Shown here in pieces: positions 25,745-35,381 of a DNA stretch of 64,000 nucleotides; the first letter of the stretch is position 1, and each line of letters starts with the position of its first letter. This DNA comes from GWE2-40-63 sp041664345 (lineage in GTDB: Bacteria > Bacteroidota > Bacteroidia > Bacteroidales > SZUA-534), in the NCBI GenBank assembly GCA_041664345.1, contig JBAYKX010000005.1, positions 62,001-126,000 of the forward strand, read 5' to 3'. Under the pieces are notes generated by a model. That model searched no databases and was not told where the DNA came from. It saw only the letters and a list, made by a program, of their open reading frames with translations. The position numbers and the translations under genes are program-made.

Positions 25745-28471
25745 TTAACAAAGATATTTACTTAGCATTTCCAACAAGGTTTTCTGAGAAATAGGCTTTG
25801 AAATAAAATCAATGCACCCAGCATCAAAGCATTTACTGCGGTCTTCGTTTGAAGCATAAGCTGTTTGTGCTATCACTTTTATGTTATTTCGTTCGCTGAT
25901 CATCATTTTTGTTAAGTCAAGGCCATGAATATCGGGCAAGCGGATATCCATTAAAACAATATCTATGTTGGGATTTGACCGAAATAATTCCAATGCAGTG
26001 GCCCCATTTGAAGCAAATAGTAACGATGCGTTTGTTTCTCCTAATAGTTCCTTTATATAGTCTTGGTTGTAGATAGTATCTTCAACAATCAGTACTGTTT
26101 TATTAATAAAATTAAACTTATTTTCATTCAAATGTTCCTTGCTAATGTCTTTAATAATGCACGGTTTATAGGGGATTGTAAAATAGAAGGTAGAACCTAT
26201 TCCAAGTTGCGACTCAACCCAAATAGTGCCATTCATTAATTCTACTATCCCTTTACTGATTGAAAGACCTAGGCCGGAACCTCCAAAATCTCTCGTAAAA
26301 TATGATTCATCAATCTGGCGAAACCTCTCAAATATCAATTGTTGTTTATCAATAGGTATTCCAATCCCCGTATCGGAAACCGAGAACTGGAGGGTACTTT
26401 TATCTTTTAAGTAACACCCAATTTGGATATTCCCTGAAACGGTAAATTTAAATGCATTATCAATTAAGTTAATTAAAACTTGCTTAATCCGCTCAAAATC
26501 GGTTTCAATTGAACACTGTTCCGGTGTTAAACGGTTAATTACACTAAAAGTGATTGGCTTTAAATATATTTCCTCATTCCTGAGTTCAAAAAAATTACTG
26601 ATTTCAATCAATTTGTTATCAATATTCCCTTTTGTATCAACTATTTTCAAGGTATGCGACTCAATTCTAGATATATCAAGAATGTCGGTAATAATACCCA
26701 TCAAATCTTTCGATCGGTCTTGTATAATTTTGGTAAACTTTTTCCTCTTTTCAAAAGGCATATCCTCCATATTGAGCAAGTCAGAAAAACCCACAATGGC
26801 ATTCATGGGGGTGCGTATTTCGTGGCTCATGTTAGCCAGAAAAGCCGATTTTAACCGATCGGATTCTTCTGCTTTAATTTTAGCCTTTTCCAATTCCTCG
26901 AGGTTTTCCCTTAAAGCATCATTTGATGCGGTAAGTTCTTCCTCAGTGGCCTGGAGTTCCTGATTCTTAAGCTGAAGATCTTCCTCGGCCTTTTTTTGTT
27001 CTGTTATATCCATTACTACGCCAAACGTTTTTATAGCATGGCCTTTTGTATCCCTCTCAATTTCTGTTTGCGTAAATAAATGAATAATTTCACCTGTTGG
27101 TTTAATGTATCGAAAATTGATGGAATACCTATCCTCAGTAGCAAGGGCATGGTTATAAACTTTTAAAAATCCGTCCAAATCTTCGGTATGTATGTTACTA
27201 AAAAGTTCTTCGGCTGTGATGGTGCTTTTATTATAATCCAATATTTTATCCAAACCTGCCGATAATCGGTAGGTATGAGTTAGCAAATCATGATGGAATT
27301 CTCCTATTCTGGCTAATTCTTGAGCTTTGAGTAAGATTAGCGTCTTTTCTTTAAGTACTTCTTCCAGTTGCACTCGCTCTGTAATATCGTCGATACTAAC
27401 AAAAACAGAGGATTTCGCATTAATCTCAATATATTCTGTGGTGACTATTACATTACGTTCAAAAATATTATTATCAATTCCCATATAAAGTTTTCCTTCT
27501 ACTTTATACAAACTTTCATGCGATTTCAAGGTGTATTTTATTGAATTCCAAAGGAAGCAATCGGTGCATTCTTCGCCATTTCCACATTTGTCTTTGTTGT
27601 TATTGTTATGAGAGCAATTCAGTGTTTGTCCGGGTTGAAGACCATACAGTGCTTGCTCATTTTTATTGGAAATATTAAGCCCTTTTTGATTTATGCGGAT
27701 TACTTTTAATTCTTCATCTAACAAGAGCATCATTAGAGGGGTACTGTTAAATATTAATGATTGTATTTTTTCATTTTCTTTTAAGGCAAGCTCTTTTTTT
27801 TGTTTTTCTTTAATTTCAGAATTTAGTAATTCAATTATTTGTTTCAATTGCTCCGTCCGTTCAACTACTTTTTCTTCTAATTCAGCATTAAACTTATTAA
27901 GGTTTTCATTCAGAATAATATTCTCAACCCGAATAGTAAGATTTTGCATAAATCCGTTCAATAATAATTCCAATGACTTTAATCGGGATCCAGTAGCATC
28001 ATTATCTACAAGTATCAAAAAAAGCTGTCCTAACGATAACACTTCAAAAGGAAATAAAACTATCTCAGCACCAAATGAGTTATCTTCCGATGGGAAAAGT
28101 ACCGGAATAACTGATTTCACTTCGTTTGGAAGTAAGTAAATGGGTTCCTTTAAATTATTATTCTTCAAAGGAATTGATAAATCAATGTTAATTTCTAACC
28201 GGTTATAATCATCATGAAGCGAGTAAAATGATATAATTGTGAAGAATGAGTTATTCGGTTTGCATACAGCTACTAAAGTTATCGTTTTAAGAATGGATAG
28301 TTTTTCGAGAATGGCATCTAAATAGGAACCGATACTATTATCTTTTACTGAATGCTGATTCAGAATATTAACGAGTAATAAATCTTCCATGTTTTGTGAA
28401 AGTGAACTATTTTCATCCTCTAACAGGTTGATTTTTTTCCGCAGATCGTTTATGTCTTCTTCTAAACTCAT
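25745..28471 (-). CDS. Hybrid sensor histidine kinase / response regulator with PAS domains
   Basis: 908 residues with no membrane helix. A coiled-coil start and GAF-like region (about 1-190) are followed by a coiled coil. PAS1 (about 236-360) contains the Cys cluster NCSHNNNNKDKCGNGEECTD followed by CFLW, and PAS2 is at about 370-490. HisKA follows with phospho-acceptor His550 in NMSHEIRTPMN. HATPase motifs are DTGIGIP and GSGLGLSIS. The C-terminal receiver has acceptor Asp842 in LMDIRLPD. It shares one base with the upstream hydrolase stop (TAATG), implying translational coupling. The Cys-rich PAS may bind a metal or redox cofactor. Confidence 0.93.
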   Translation of the reverse strand: MSLEEDINDLRKKINLLEDENSSLSQNMEDLLLVNILNQHSVKDNSIGSYLDAILEKLSILKTITLVAVCKPNNSFFTIISFYSLHDDYNRLEINIDLSIPLKNNNLKEPIYLLPNEVKSVIPVLFPSEDNSFGAEIVLFPFEVLSLGQLFLILVDNDATGSRLKSLELLLNGFMQNLTIRVENIILNENLNKFNAELEEKVVERTEQLKQIIELLNSEIKEKQKKELALKENEKIQSLIFNSTPLMMLLLDEELKVIRINQKGLNISNKNEQALYGLQPGQTLNCSHNNNNKDKCGNGEECTDCFLWNSIKYTLKSHESLYKVEGKLYMGIDNNIFERNVIVTTEYIEINAKSSVFVSIDDITERVQLEEVLKEKTLILLKAQELARIGEFHHDLLTHTYRLSAGLDKILDYNKSTITAEELFSNIHTEDLDGFLKVYNHALATEDRYSINFRYIKPTGEIIHLFTQTEIERDTKGHAIKTFGVVMDITEQKKAEEDLQLKNQELQATEEELTASNDALRENLEELEKAKIKAEESDRLKSAFLANMSHEIRTPMNAIVGFSDLLNMEDMPFEKRKKFTKIIQDRSKDLMGIITDILDISRIESHTLKIVDTKGNIDNKLIEISNFFELRNEEIYLKPITFSVINRLTPEQCSIETDFERIKQVLINLIDNAFKFTVSGNIQIGCYLKDKSTLQFSVSDTGIGIPIDKQQLIFERFRQIDESYFTRDFGGSGLGLSISKGIVELMNGTIWVESQLGIGSTFYFTIPYKPCIIKDISKEHLNENKFNFINKTVLIVEDTIYNQDYIKELLGETNASLLFASNGATALELFRSNPNIDIVLMDIRLPDIHGLDLTKMMISERNNIKVIAQTAYASNEDRSKCFDAGCIDFISKPISQKTLLEMLSKYLC

Positions 28472-29307
28472 TAGGTATGTTCCTCAGTAAAAAATAATGT
28501 GAGCGCTTCAACAATAAATTCCGGAGCATCTTCTTGAATAAAATGGCCCCCTTTTTCGAATAAAATTAGCTTACTCCCTTTAATATTTTCGTGTAGTAAA
28601 TCGGCAATCTTTGAGCTTAAGTAAACATCATGCTCCCCGCGTATAATTAAAACAGGAACATCTAAGTTATGTAATTTATTGGTAATATCGGTAAGGTTTT
28701 TATTGTCGAGACAATGGGCAAAATGAAGAAAAGCTTTACGTCCTTCTGTTGTTTGCATAGGCTTAAAATAATACTTCATCAAGGGTTCATCACATTTGCT
28801 TTTATTGTAAAGACCTCTTTGAACAATAAGCTTGAAAGTACCAAAATCGAGCGTAGCCATTGCCATTTGGCGAATTACTGGAGTACGCATGGCTATAATT
28901 GGCTGCACGGGCCAAAAATCGTAAGCAACACTATTTATAAGGGTTAGGTCAATAATGTTTGACTTATAATTAACTGCAATAATTTGTGATATTCCACCAC
29001 CCAAATCGTGGCCTACAAGGTGGTACCTTTCTATTCCCAGTGCCTTTATAAATTTTGCCATTATATTGGCATGGTTAGTAAGCGAGTAAGGAATATCCAA
29101 GGGTTTATCAGAATCGCCACAACCAAGCAGGTCGGGCACAATTACCCGATATTTTGTTGAAAGTAAAGGCGCAATATTTCTCCAGATAAAAGAATAAGTA
29201 GTAATGCCATGAAGTAAAAGTATGGCTTCACCTTCGCCTAAATCATAATAATTAATGGAATAACACTCAATTGCAATTTTTTTGGGATTTAAAAATTCAC
29301 CGTCCAT
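28471..29307 (-). CDS. Alpha/beta hydrolase with Asp nucleophile (dehalogenase/epoxide hydrolase-like)
   Basis: 278 residues. Oxyanion HG (33-34) is in LLLHGITTYSFIWRN. The nucleophile elbow VGHDLGGG has Asp101, not Ser, as in haloalkane dehalogenases and epoxide hydrolases. The acid Asp227 lies in RGEHDVYL and the base His255 in KGGHFIQEDAPE. It is cytoplasmic. The stop overlaps the start of the PAS hybrid kinase by one base, so the pair is probably made together. RsbQ of Bacillus is a comparable hydrolase paired with a PAS phosphatase; that link is an analogy only. Confidence 0.9.
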   Translation of the reverse strand: MDGEFLNPKKIAIECYSINYYDLGEGEAILLLHGITTYSFIWRNIAPLLSTKYRVIVPDLLGCGDSDKPLDIPYSLTNHANIMAKFIKALGIERYHLVGHDLGGGISQIIAVNYKSNIIDLTLINSVAYDFWPVQPIIAMRTPVIRQMAMATLDFGTFKLIVQRGLYNKSKCDEPLMKYYFKPMQTTEGRKAFLHFAHCLDNKNLTDITNKLHNLDVPVLIIRGEHDVYLSSKIADLLHENIKGSKLILFEKGGHFIQEDAPEFIVEALTLFFTEEHT

Positions 29308-29421
29308 TGTTTTGTTTTTTTAATGGTTGAATATGGAATCGTTTACTAACAACCTACTTTATTCTACATACATTTATAGCAAAACATTCATCAATTATCT
29401 CTTCAAAGCACATTCAAACAT

Positions 29422-31068
29422 TTAGTAATTCTCAAAGTTGCTGTCGTCGTTATCTTTCAGGTTAAAATGAACACCACCTGATTTCTTTGCTTGTATATTT
29501 CCAGCAGAAACAAATTGCTTCATGGCTGGCGCTGTTTTCTTTGTTTTTTCAGTTTTTTTGTACTGATTACCTGATTTAGCGCTTTCCACCCTAAAAAACG
29601 ACACCACATCTTTCAACAGTTCGGCTTGTGAGGCCAATTCCTCAGCACTTGAGGCCAATTCTTCCGACGATGCAGCATTTTGTTGGGTTACTACATTCAA
29701 TTGCTGAATGGCATTGTTTATTTCATTGGCTCCGTTATTCTGCTCTTGCGATGCAGCCGCAATTTCCTGTACCAGCTTGGCTGTTTTTTGAATTTCAGGC
29801 GTTAAATCTGTCATGAGTTTACCAGCTTCATCGGTAACATCCACACTGGTTTTCGATAAAATACCTATTTCATCGGCGGCAATTTTACTGCGCTCGGCCA
29901 GTTTACGTACTTCGGCAGCAACTACGGCAAATCCACGACCTTGTTCGCCTGCACGGGCGGCTTCAACAGCGGCATTCAGTGCCAAAATATTGGTTTGGAA
30001 AGCAATGTCGTTAATAATGGTTATTTTTTGAGCTATTTCTTTTATGGAATTCAAACTTTGCTTCGATGAAGCACCTACTTTATTAAGTCCATCGAGAGCA
30101 AGCACTGATATTTTTTCGGTTTGCAAGGCGTTATCGGTGTTTTGCATAATGTTGGCGCTCATTTCTTCCATCGATGAACTTACCTCTTCGGTTGAGGCAG
30201 CTTGTTCACTCACCCCTTGCGACATTTGTTGCGAAGTGGCGCTCATTTCCATGCTGGCCGAAGCAATGTTATCGGCACCTGATATTATATTCCCAATAAT
30301 ATCTTTCAGTTTTTCAACCATTTCCTGCAAGGAATTGGCCAATATACCTACTTCATCTTTTTGGTCAATTTCTAGGGTTGCCATTAGGTTACCTTCTGAA
30401 ATTTCTTTGGCAAAATTTACCCCTAGAATGAGTGGTTTAGCAATAAGGTTTACCAAAATCACAGTAAAAATAATGGCTATTACTATGGCAAGAATATTAA
30501 GAATAATGGATGTGGATACAACGGTTTTCCCTGTGGAATCAAAAATTTCATCGGCTGCGGTGTTTTCCTCATCAATGCTTGCTACTAATTTACCAATGGG
30601 TACATCCAAATCAACAATTAACTGATCAAATTTATCATCCAAAATCCGGATATCCTCCATTGAACCATTGGCTTGTAATAGCGGCATCAATTCTTTTTCA
30701 AACAGCAAAATAAACTCTTCAATGTGTTCTTTCCCAAGTTTTGTTAGTTCTCTCTCAATATCGGTATCAATAACTTTTTCAAGAGTTGAGAAATCGTTTA
30801 GGGCATCAACTTTGGTTTCGTTCCATATTTTTTGGATTTCGGCTAAATTGCGGTTTATAATTGCATCAGCCACTACCTGATACATTTCAGGGCCCATTCC
30901 TGCGGCTTCTTTTGCAAAAACAAGGGCATCGGCTCTTATGCCGCCATCGTCCTGTAGTTTTAATAGTTTGTTCATTTCCACCAATTGGTACAATGATGTC
31001 AAAACAAAAATGGCTATTACAATAGCGAAGCTAACTATTAGTTTTTGCGAAATTTTTAAGTTTTTCAT
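29422..31068 (-). CDS. Methyl-accepting chemotaxis protein
   Basis: 548 residues. TM1 is at about 10-30 and TM2 near 187-210, enclosing a four-helix-bundle sensory domain of about 150 residues. HAMP follows, then a long signalling coiled coil with hairpin tip IAFQTNILALNAAVEAARAG and EQGRGFAVVAAEVRKLAERS. Gln/Glu methylation-type stretches such as EEVSSSMEEMSAN occur. No CheA, CheW or CheR gene is in the window. Its position between a porin and a hydrolase suggests it belongs to the local sensory cluster. Confidence 0.95.
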   Translation of the reverse strand: MKNLKISQKLIVSFAIVIAIFVLTSLYQLVEMNKLLKLQDDGGIRADALVFAKEAAGMGPEMYQVVADAIINRNLAEIQKIWNETKVDALNDFSTLEKVIDTDIERELTKLGKEHIEEFILLFEKELMPLLQANGSMEDIRILDDKFDQLIVDLDVPIGKLVASIDEENTAADEIFDSTGKTVVSTSIILNILAIVIAIIFTVILVNLIAKPLILGVNFAKEISEGNLMATLEIDQKDEVGILANSLQEMVEKLKDIIGNIISGADNIASASMEMSATSQQMSQGVSEQAASTEEVSSSMEEMSANIMQNTDNALQTEKISVLALDGLNKVGASSKQSLNSIKEIAQKITIINDIAFQTNILALNAAVEAARAGEQGRGFAVVAAEVRKLAERSKIAADEIGILSKTSVDVTDEAGKLMTDLTPEIQKTAKLVQEIAAASQEQNNGANEINNAIQQLNVVTQQNAASSEELASSAEELASQAELLKDVVSFFRVESAKSGNQYKKTEKTKKTAPAMKQFVSAGNIQAKKSGGVHFNLKDNDDSNFENY

Positions 31069-31151
31069 GCTTATAAATTTTTAAGTTAATGACCTCGGTT
31101 AGTTTTTAATATAACATGTATTTACTATTGAAAATGCTAGAGATTCGCTGA

Positions 31152-32341
31152 TTATATTTGGAGCGAAAAACGGAACAACCCAACCAAACAATTGCTAATT
31201 CCAGCCGTTGCACCGGGGTTAATAATATATTGTATGCTGGGTTGAATGGAGTAATGCTCTCCAAACTGAAATTTGTAAGTCATCTCAATGGCTGTTTCGA
31301 ATTTTAACAAATTATCATAAAGGTTCATGTATGTTTTGCTTTGCGAGATATGCGCAAAAGCTAGTCCCAACTCATCGTAATAACGATAAGGTAGAATACC
31401 ATGATAGCGCAAGCCACCACCAACAAAGTATTGAATACGGTTGAATTCCGATGGGGCAATACCTGTTTGGAAAAAATAGCATAACCCACGCGCGGTATTG
31501 AGGCTTCGGGCAAACAACGCCTGATCGGCAATAAAATAAAAGCCATAATTTCCCTTTTTTGTTTGCAGTGTGTCACTATAATTGGTAAAAGTACCGGAGT
31601 GATGGTAGGAGCCCAATTTATAAGTGCCTGTGAGCTTATCCTTTTTGATTCGGTTGTATTGAACTTCACCAATAGTCAAAAAACCTTGCCCTGGGCTGAT
31701 ACTCCAATGTACGTTGTATCGGTTAGTTTCAAAATCACCGGGATCGCCATCATAAACGGCTAATTTATAGGTAAGGTTAGTGCTCTCATATTTTAATAAA
31801 ATACAAGGAGCTGCCACCGGATAAATGGAAACAGGGACATTCAGCGAAATACTGGGCCCAATGCCAAATGAGCTGTTTATAAAGGTTCCACCGTATTGGG
31901 TTCCGGCAAACTCTGAATTCATGTCGTGCTGGCCGAATAACGCAGAAAAATTTCCTATTTGGTGGCTATAATAATATTCATACAAACCATAATAATTTCC
32001 TGCTTCAATGTTCGATAATATCTGTAAATCGCCGGTTAACGATTCACTTGGGCCGTTTCCATGTGTTACTAATCCATGAACAAAAAGGAACCATTTTTCC
32101 AAAGTTTTCCCTTCCCGGTATCAAACGATAAGGCCAACGACTCGATTCCAATATAGGTACTCCCTTTTTTAATTCCCCCATCAAAATTTATTACAAAATC
32201 GCCAATCACATCAACTCCAAATTCAAACGCATGGGCAAATTTAGTCGTATCCTGTGCATTGAGGCTTTGCATTGAGGCTACAATAATGGCTACAAACAAA
32301 AGTTGACGACTATAATTTGATATGGAAATAAATAATGACAT
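31152..32341 (-). pseudogene. Carbohydrate porin-like (OprB) gene with a frameshift
   Basis: An upstream frame (32069-32341) has a signal peptide and VIGDFVINFDGGIKKGSTYI, and stops soon after GKLWKNGSFLFMD. A second frame (31152-32102) resumes with FLFVHGLVTHGNGPSESLTG, DLQILSNIEAG and a barrel-like body ending FRFSLQI. Adding one T in the T5 tract near 32082 (minus TCCTTTTTG) would join them as GSFFVHGLVTHG. The whole resembles OprB-type porins. It is either a real disruption, an assembly error, or phase variation. Confidence 0.75.
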
Positions 32342-32360
32342 GTTTTTTGGTAAATTTTTG

Positions 32361-32378
32361 TCCCGATAGCTATCGGGA
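32361..32378. repeat. 18-bp perfect palindrome, copy 1
   Basis: TCCCGATAGCTATCGGGA lies between the receiver gene and the porin gene. An identical copy is at 36514-36531. Two identical copies at unrelated places suggest a dispersed repeat rather than a specific operator. Confidence 0.75.
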
Positions 32379-32404
32379 TGATTTTTAGAGTTTTCTTATT
32401 AACA

Positions 32405-32809
32405 CTATCTATCGGTTAAAAGCTTTTCGTTAATATAAAGCCTACCTGCTTGAATTTCCAACAATGCTTTTTCAAGGGTATGAAAAACCTCCGATTTAAA
32501 TACACAACCTTTAAATCCAGCTTCAATAATTTGTTCCAGAAATACTTTTTCAATGTGCATGGTAACAGCAAGAACCTTCAAGTTTTTGTGTATCCAGGTA
32601 ATTCTTTTGGTTGCCTCAATACCATTAATCAGGTCCATAACAATATCCATAATTATAATGTCAGCTTGGCTTATCAAGGATGGGGGTAGTTCTAAAAATT
32701 CTTTTCCACTTGTGGCTTCAGCTATTACCGTATGATTTAGTTTTTGCTCAATAAAGAATCGGAGGGTGGAACGGAATTCGTTGTTGTCGTCAACTATTAT
32801 AATTTTCAT
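32405..32809 (-). CDS. NarL-like response regulator receiver without output domain
   Basis: 134 residues. Receiver signatures are acidic D7/D8, acceptor Asp55 in IIIMDIVMD, Thr in LAVTMHIEK and Lys in CVFKSE. The ending LEIQAGRLYINEKLLTDR is where the linker to a LuxR-type helix-turn-helix normally begins, but the frame stops. It is therefore a stand-alone receiver or a truncated NarL. The partner is most likely the histidine kinase encoded 221 bp upstream. Confidence 0.9.
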   Translation of the reverse strand: MKIIIVDDNNEFRSTLRFFIEQKLNHTVIAEATSGKEFLELPPSLISQADIIIMDIVMDLINGIEATKRITWIHKNLKVLAVTMHIEKVFLEQIIEAGFKGCVFKSEVFHTLEKALLEIQAGRLYINEKLLTDR

Positions 32810-33030
32810 GATGGAATTTTATTTATACCATCAAAGATAACTTTAAAAGAATTCAGTAACTAGAGAGTAAACCAGTATAACGAATAGGAATTGTACTTAA
32901 AATGGATAAGGATTTACACCTGTTGCTTATGGGGTAAACCCTTAGGAAATTTATTGAGACGGATACTAATGACAATTTTGTAGGCTTTTTTCACGTTACG
33001 GTTCTGATTACTATTGCTTTTAACCAGTAA

Positions 33031-35277
33031 TCATTTTTTGTTTAGTGGCAACTCAATGGATACTTGAATTCCATTTCCTATACTACTAACCACACTAATC
33101 TTTCCGTTTAATGCATTTACCCGTTGGGTAATATTAATCAATCCAAATCCTTTCGAATTATCTTGAATACTGATTGGATCATATCCATTTCCATTATCGG
33201 TATAGCTTAATGCAATCCATTCATTGTTGTTATCAATCAATAATTCAATAGTTGATTTTGATGCTTTGGCATACTTTACCGTATTATTCAACAGTTCAGT
33301 TACAATTCGGTAAATTGTAATTTCACTATTTTTATCAAATCGGTCCTTAGCATTTAATTGGAACGTGACTGTTAATTTTTGAGTCTGATTTATGCAATTG
33401 ACAAAGTTTTTTATTGCCACCTCAACTCCAAAGGTATTTAAAGTACGGGGACTCAAATTATTGGAAATTTCACGTATGGATTCAATAGCCTCATTCAGGT
33501 TTTTATCACCCCTTTCGGTTATCAGTTTCTTTTTTTCCAAATCATCAGTTTCCGATAGCCATTGGAAATAAAGCTTAATAGTTGATAACAGCGGTCCCAA
33601 TCCATCGTGCAAATCTCTTGAAAAACGGTTACGTTCCTTTTCTTCGGTTTCAATAATGGTGGATAGGAGTTTACGATCGGTTTCCTTGCGCTCTGTAATA
33701 TCCCTGAATATTGATTGATAAGTCCTGTCAGGCATCATTTTACTTCTCATTTCAACAATAAGGGTGCTTCCATCGGTACGATAAATCTCTCTTTCAGTGA
33801 CTATTGTTTCCCCACTTTGAAGCAATTTGAACTGAAAAGGTTTATTTTCGATACTTTGTTTGGTAAATGGTAAGTTTTGAATGGGTTGACCAATTATTTC
33901 GTTGCGGTTCTTTCCAATCATTAAACATAATTGGGAATTAGCTTCTATAATTATTCCTTCGTAAGAACCAATGAGTATCCCATCAACTGCCAGCTCAATC
34001 AGGTTTCGGTATTTTTCTTCACTTTCTTTTAACGCATTATCAGCGAGCTTGCGTTCAGTAACATCCCTATTACTAATCCTCCTGCCAAAATAATTTCCTG
34101 CTTTGTCGAAAACAGGCCTACACAAATGACTGATATGAACTATGGAGCCATCCTTTTTTGTAATTCTAAAATCAAAATTACCTATATTATGAATTAAATT
34201 TTCATTGTGTGAATTCTCAAAATGGCGATTAAATAATCCTGAGTCGTCAGGATAAACAATTTTTTTAATGAGCGTATAGTCTGCAAAAAACTCCTGGGGG
34301 GTATAACCACTAATCCTTTCGCATGAAGGCGACATGTATATAAGCTGATTATCAGCTCCATCCCAATATTCCCAATCGTAAGTAAAATCAGCAACAGTTT
34401 TAAATTTTATTTGATTGTCAATTAACTCATATTTTGTTGACAATTGCCGTTCAGCGTAATAAATAAGCACCCGGGCAGCAATAATACCTCCGGAAAGGAT
34501 TACCAGTAAGGTCAGCAGTAAATGGCCATCGTGCTGGCTGGTGTGTTTATTTAACAACGAGAAATCCAATCCTACAAAAATTAGCCAAAGTAGAATGCTT
34601 GATACTATTACTGCACCAAAAATCCTATGGTTATGCCTCATTGTTTTCAAAACCTCTAAGTCAAATAGCCGACGTATTAATGGTAGGCAAAGCAATGTAT
34701 CGGCAACAATGGTTATAAGTAAAACATTAATTGAGTCTTTAATTGCAAAAGCATTTAAAAAAGAGGGATCAATACAATTTATAGTGTTTTTAAACCAAAA
34801 GGGTGGGTTCAAAGAAAGCAATGGATTAATTAAATTATAAAAAGAAAGGTATAGTAACCCAACAAAAAGAATGAACACGATGGAAAACTTCAACATAAGG
34901 CGACGGTATCCATGAGTTATTTCTATTCCATTTACAATTCCAATGGAAGTAAAAAAAACCAAGTATAAAAAAGTAGTTAAAACATTCAACCAACCTTCTT
35001 CTGGCCAAAGCAAGAATGGATAAAATGCGGCACCTGTTATACCCGAAATAAAACCGTATCGCCATCCAAAAGCTAAAGAAGCCATTATGGGCAAAATTAT
35101 GATCCAGGGAATATTTATAGTAACTTCTGCTATTTGCGAACTAAAACCATAAGGAGATAAAACAAAACTTACTAAGCCAAATAAAATGGATACTAAAAGT
35201 TTTGTACTTGGTTTTAATGCGCTAACATTGTAAAAAATGCGAACGGTTTTTTGTAAGTTAATACTGCCAGTTTTCAT
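33031..35277 (-). CDS. Membrane sensor histidine kinase, NarX/HisKA_3 type with two PAS domains
   Basis: 748 residues. About eight membrane helices (28-275) form an integral sensor resembling MASE-type domains. PAS1 (about 290-410) contains YMSPSCERISGYTPQEFF. PAS2 (about 420-540) contains LCLMIGKNRNEIIGQPI. HisKA_3 follows with His557 in SRDLHDGLGPLLST, and HATPase with NNTVKYAKAS and DNGNGYDP. The partner is the adjacent receiver. It is encoded divergently from the DUF62 gene, with 104 bp between them. Confidence 0.92.
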   Translation of the reverse strand: MKTGSINLQKTVRIFYNVSALKPSTKLLVSILFGLVSFVLSPYGFSSQIAEVTINIPWIIILPIMASLAFGWRYGFISGITGAAFYPFLLWPEEGWLNVLTTFLYLVFFTSIGIVNGIEITHGYRRLMLKFSIVFILFVGLLYLSFYNLINPLLSLNPPFWFKNTINCIDPSFLNAFAIKDSINVLLITIVADTLLCLPLIRRLFDLEVLKTMRHNHRIFGAVIVSSILLWLIFVGLDFSLLNKHTSQHDGHLLLTLLVILSGGIIAARVLIYYAERQLSTKYELIDNQIKFKTVADFTYDWEYWDGADNQLIYMSPSCERISGYTPQEFFADYTLIKKIVYPDDSGLFNRHFENSHNENLIHNIGNFDFRITKKDGSIVHISHLCRPVFDKAGNYFGRRISNRDVTERKLADNALKESEEKYRNLIELAVDGILIGSYEGIIIEANSQLCLMIGKNRNEIIGQPIQNLPFTKQSIENKPFQFKLLQSGETIVTEREIYRTDGSTLIVEMRSKMMPDRTYQSIFRDITERKETDRKLLSTIIETEEKERNRFSRDLHDGLGPLLSTIKLYFQWLSETDDLEKKKLITERGDKNLNEAIESIREISNNLSPRTLNTFGVEVAIKNFVNCINQTQKLTVTFQLNAKDRFDKNSEITIYRIVTELLNNTVKYAKASKSTIELLIDNNNEWIALSYTDNGNGYDPISIQDNSKGFGLINITQRVNALNGKISVVSSIGNGIQVSIELPLNKK

Positions 35278-35346
35278 TAATAAAAATTAAACTTCAAAAC
35301 TTTTTATATCCTATTCAGTGCATGAATATATGAAATAAAAATCAAT

Positions 35347-35354
35347 TACCTTTG
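35347..35354 (+). promoter_or_regulatory. Bacteroidota -7 promoter element for the DUF62 gene
   Basis: TACCTTTG matches TAnnTTTG and lies 27 bp before the ATG at 35382. No clear -33 TTTG is seen at the expected distance. Confidence 0.45.
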
Positions 35355-35381
35355 CCTATAGAAAATTCATGCTCCTTTTAA

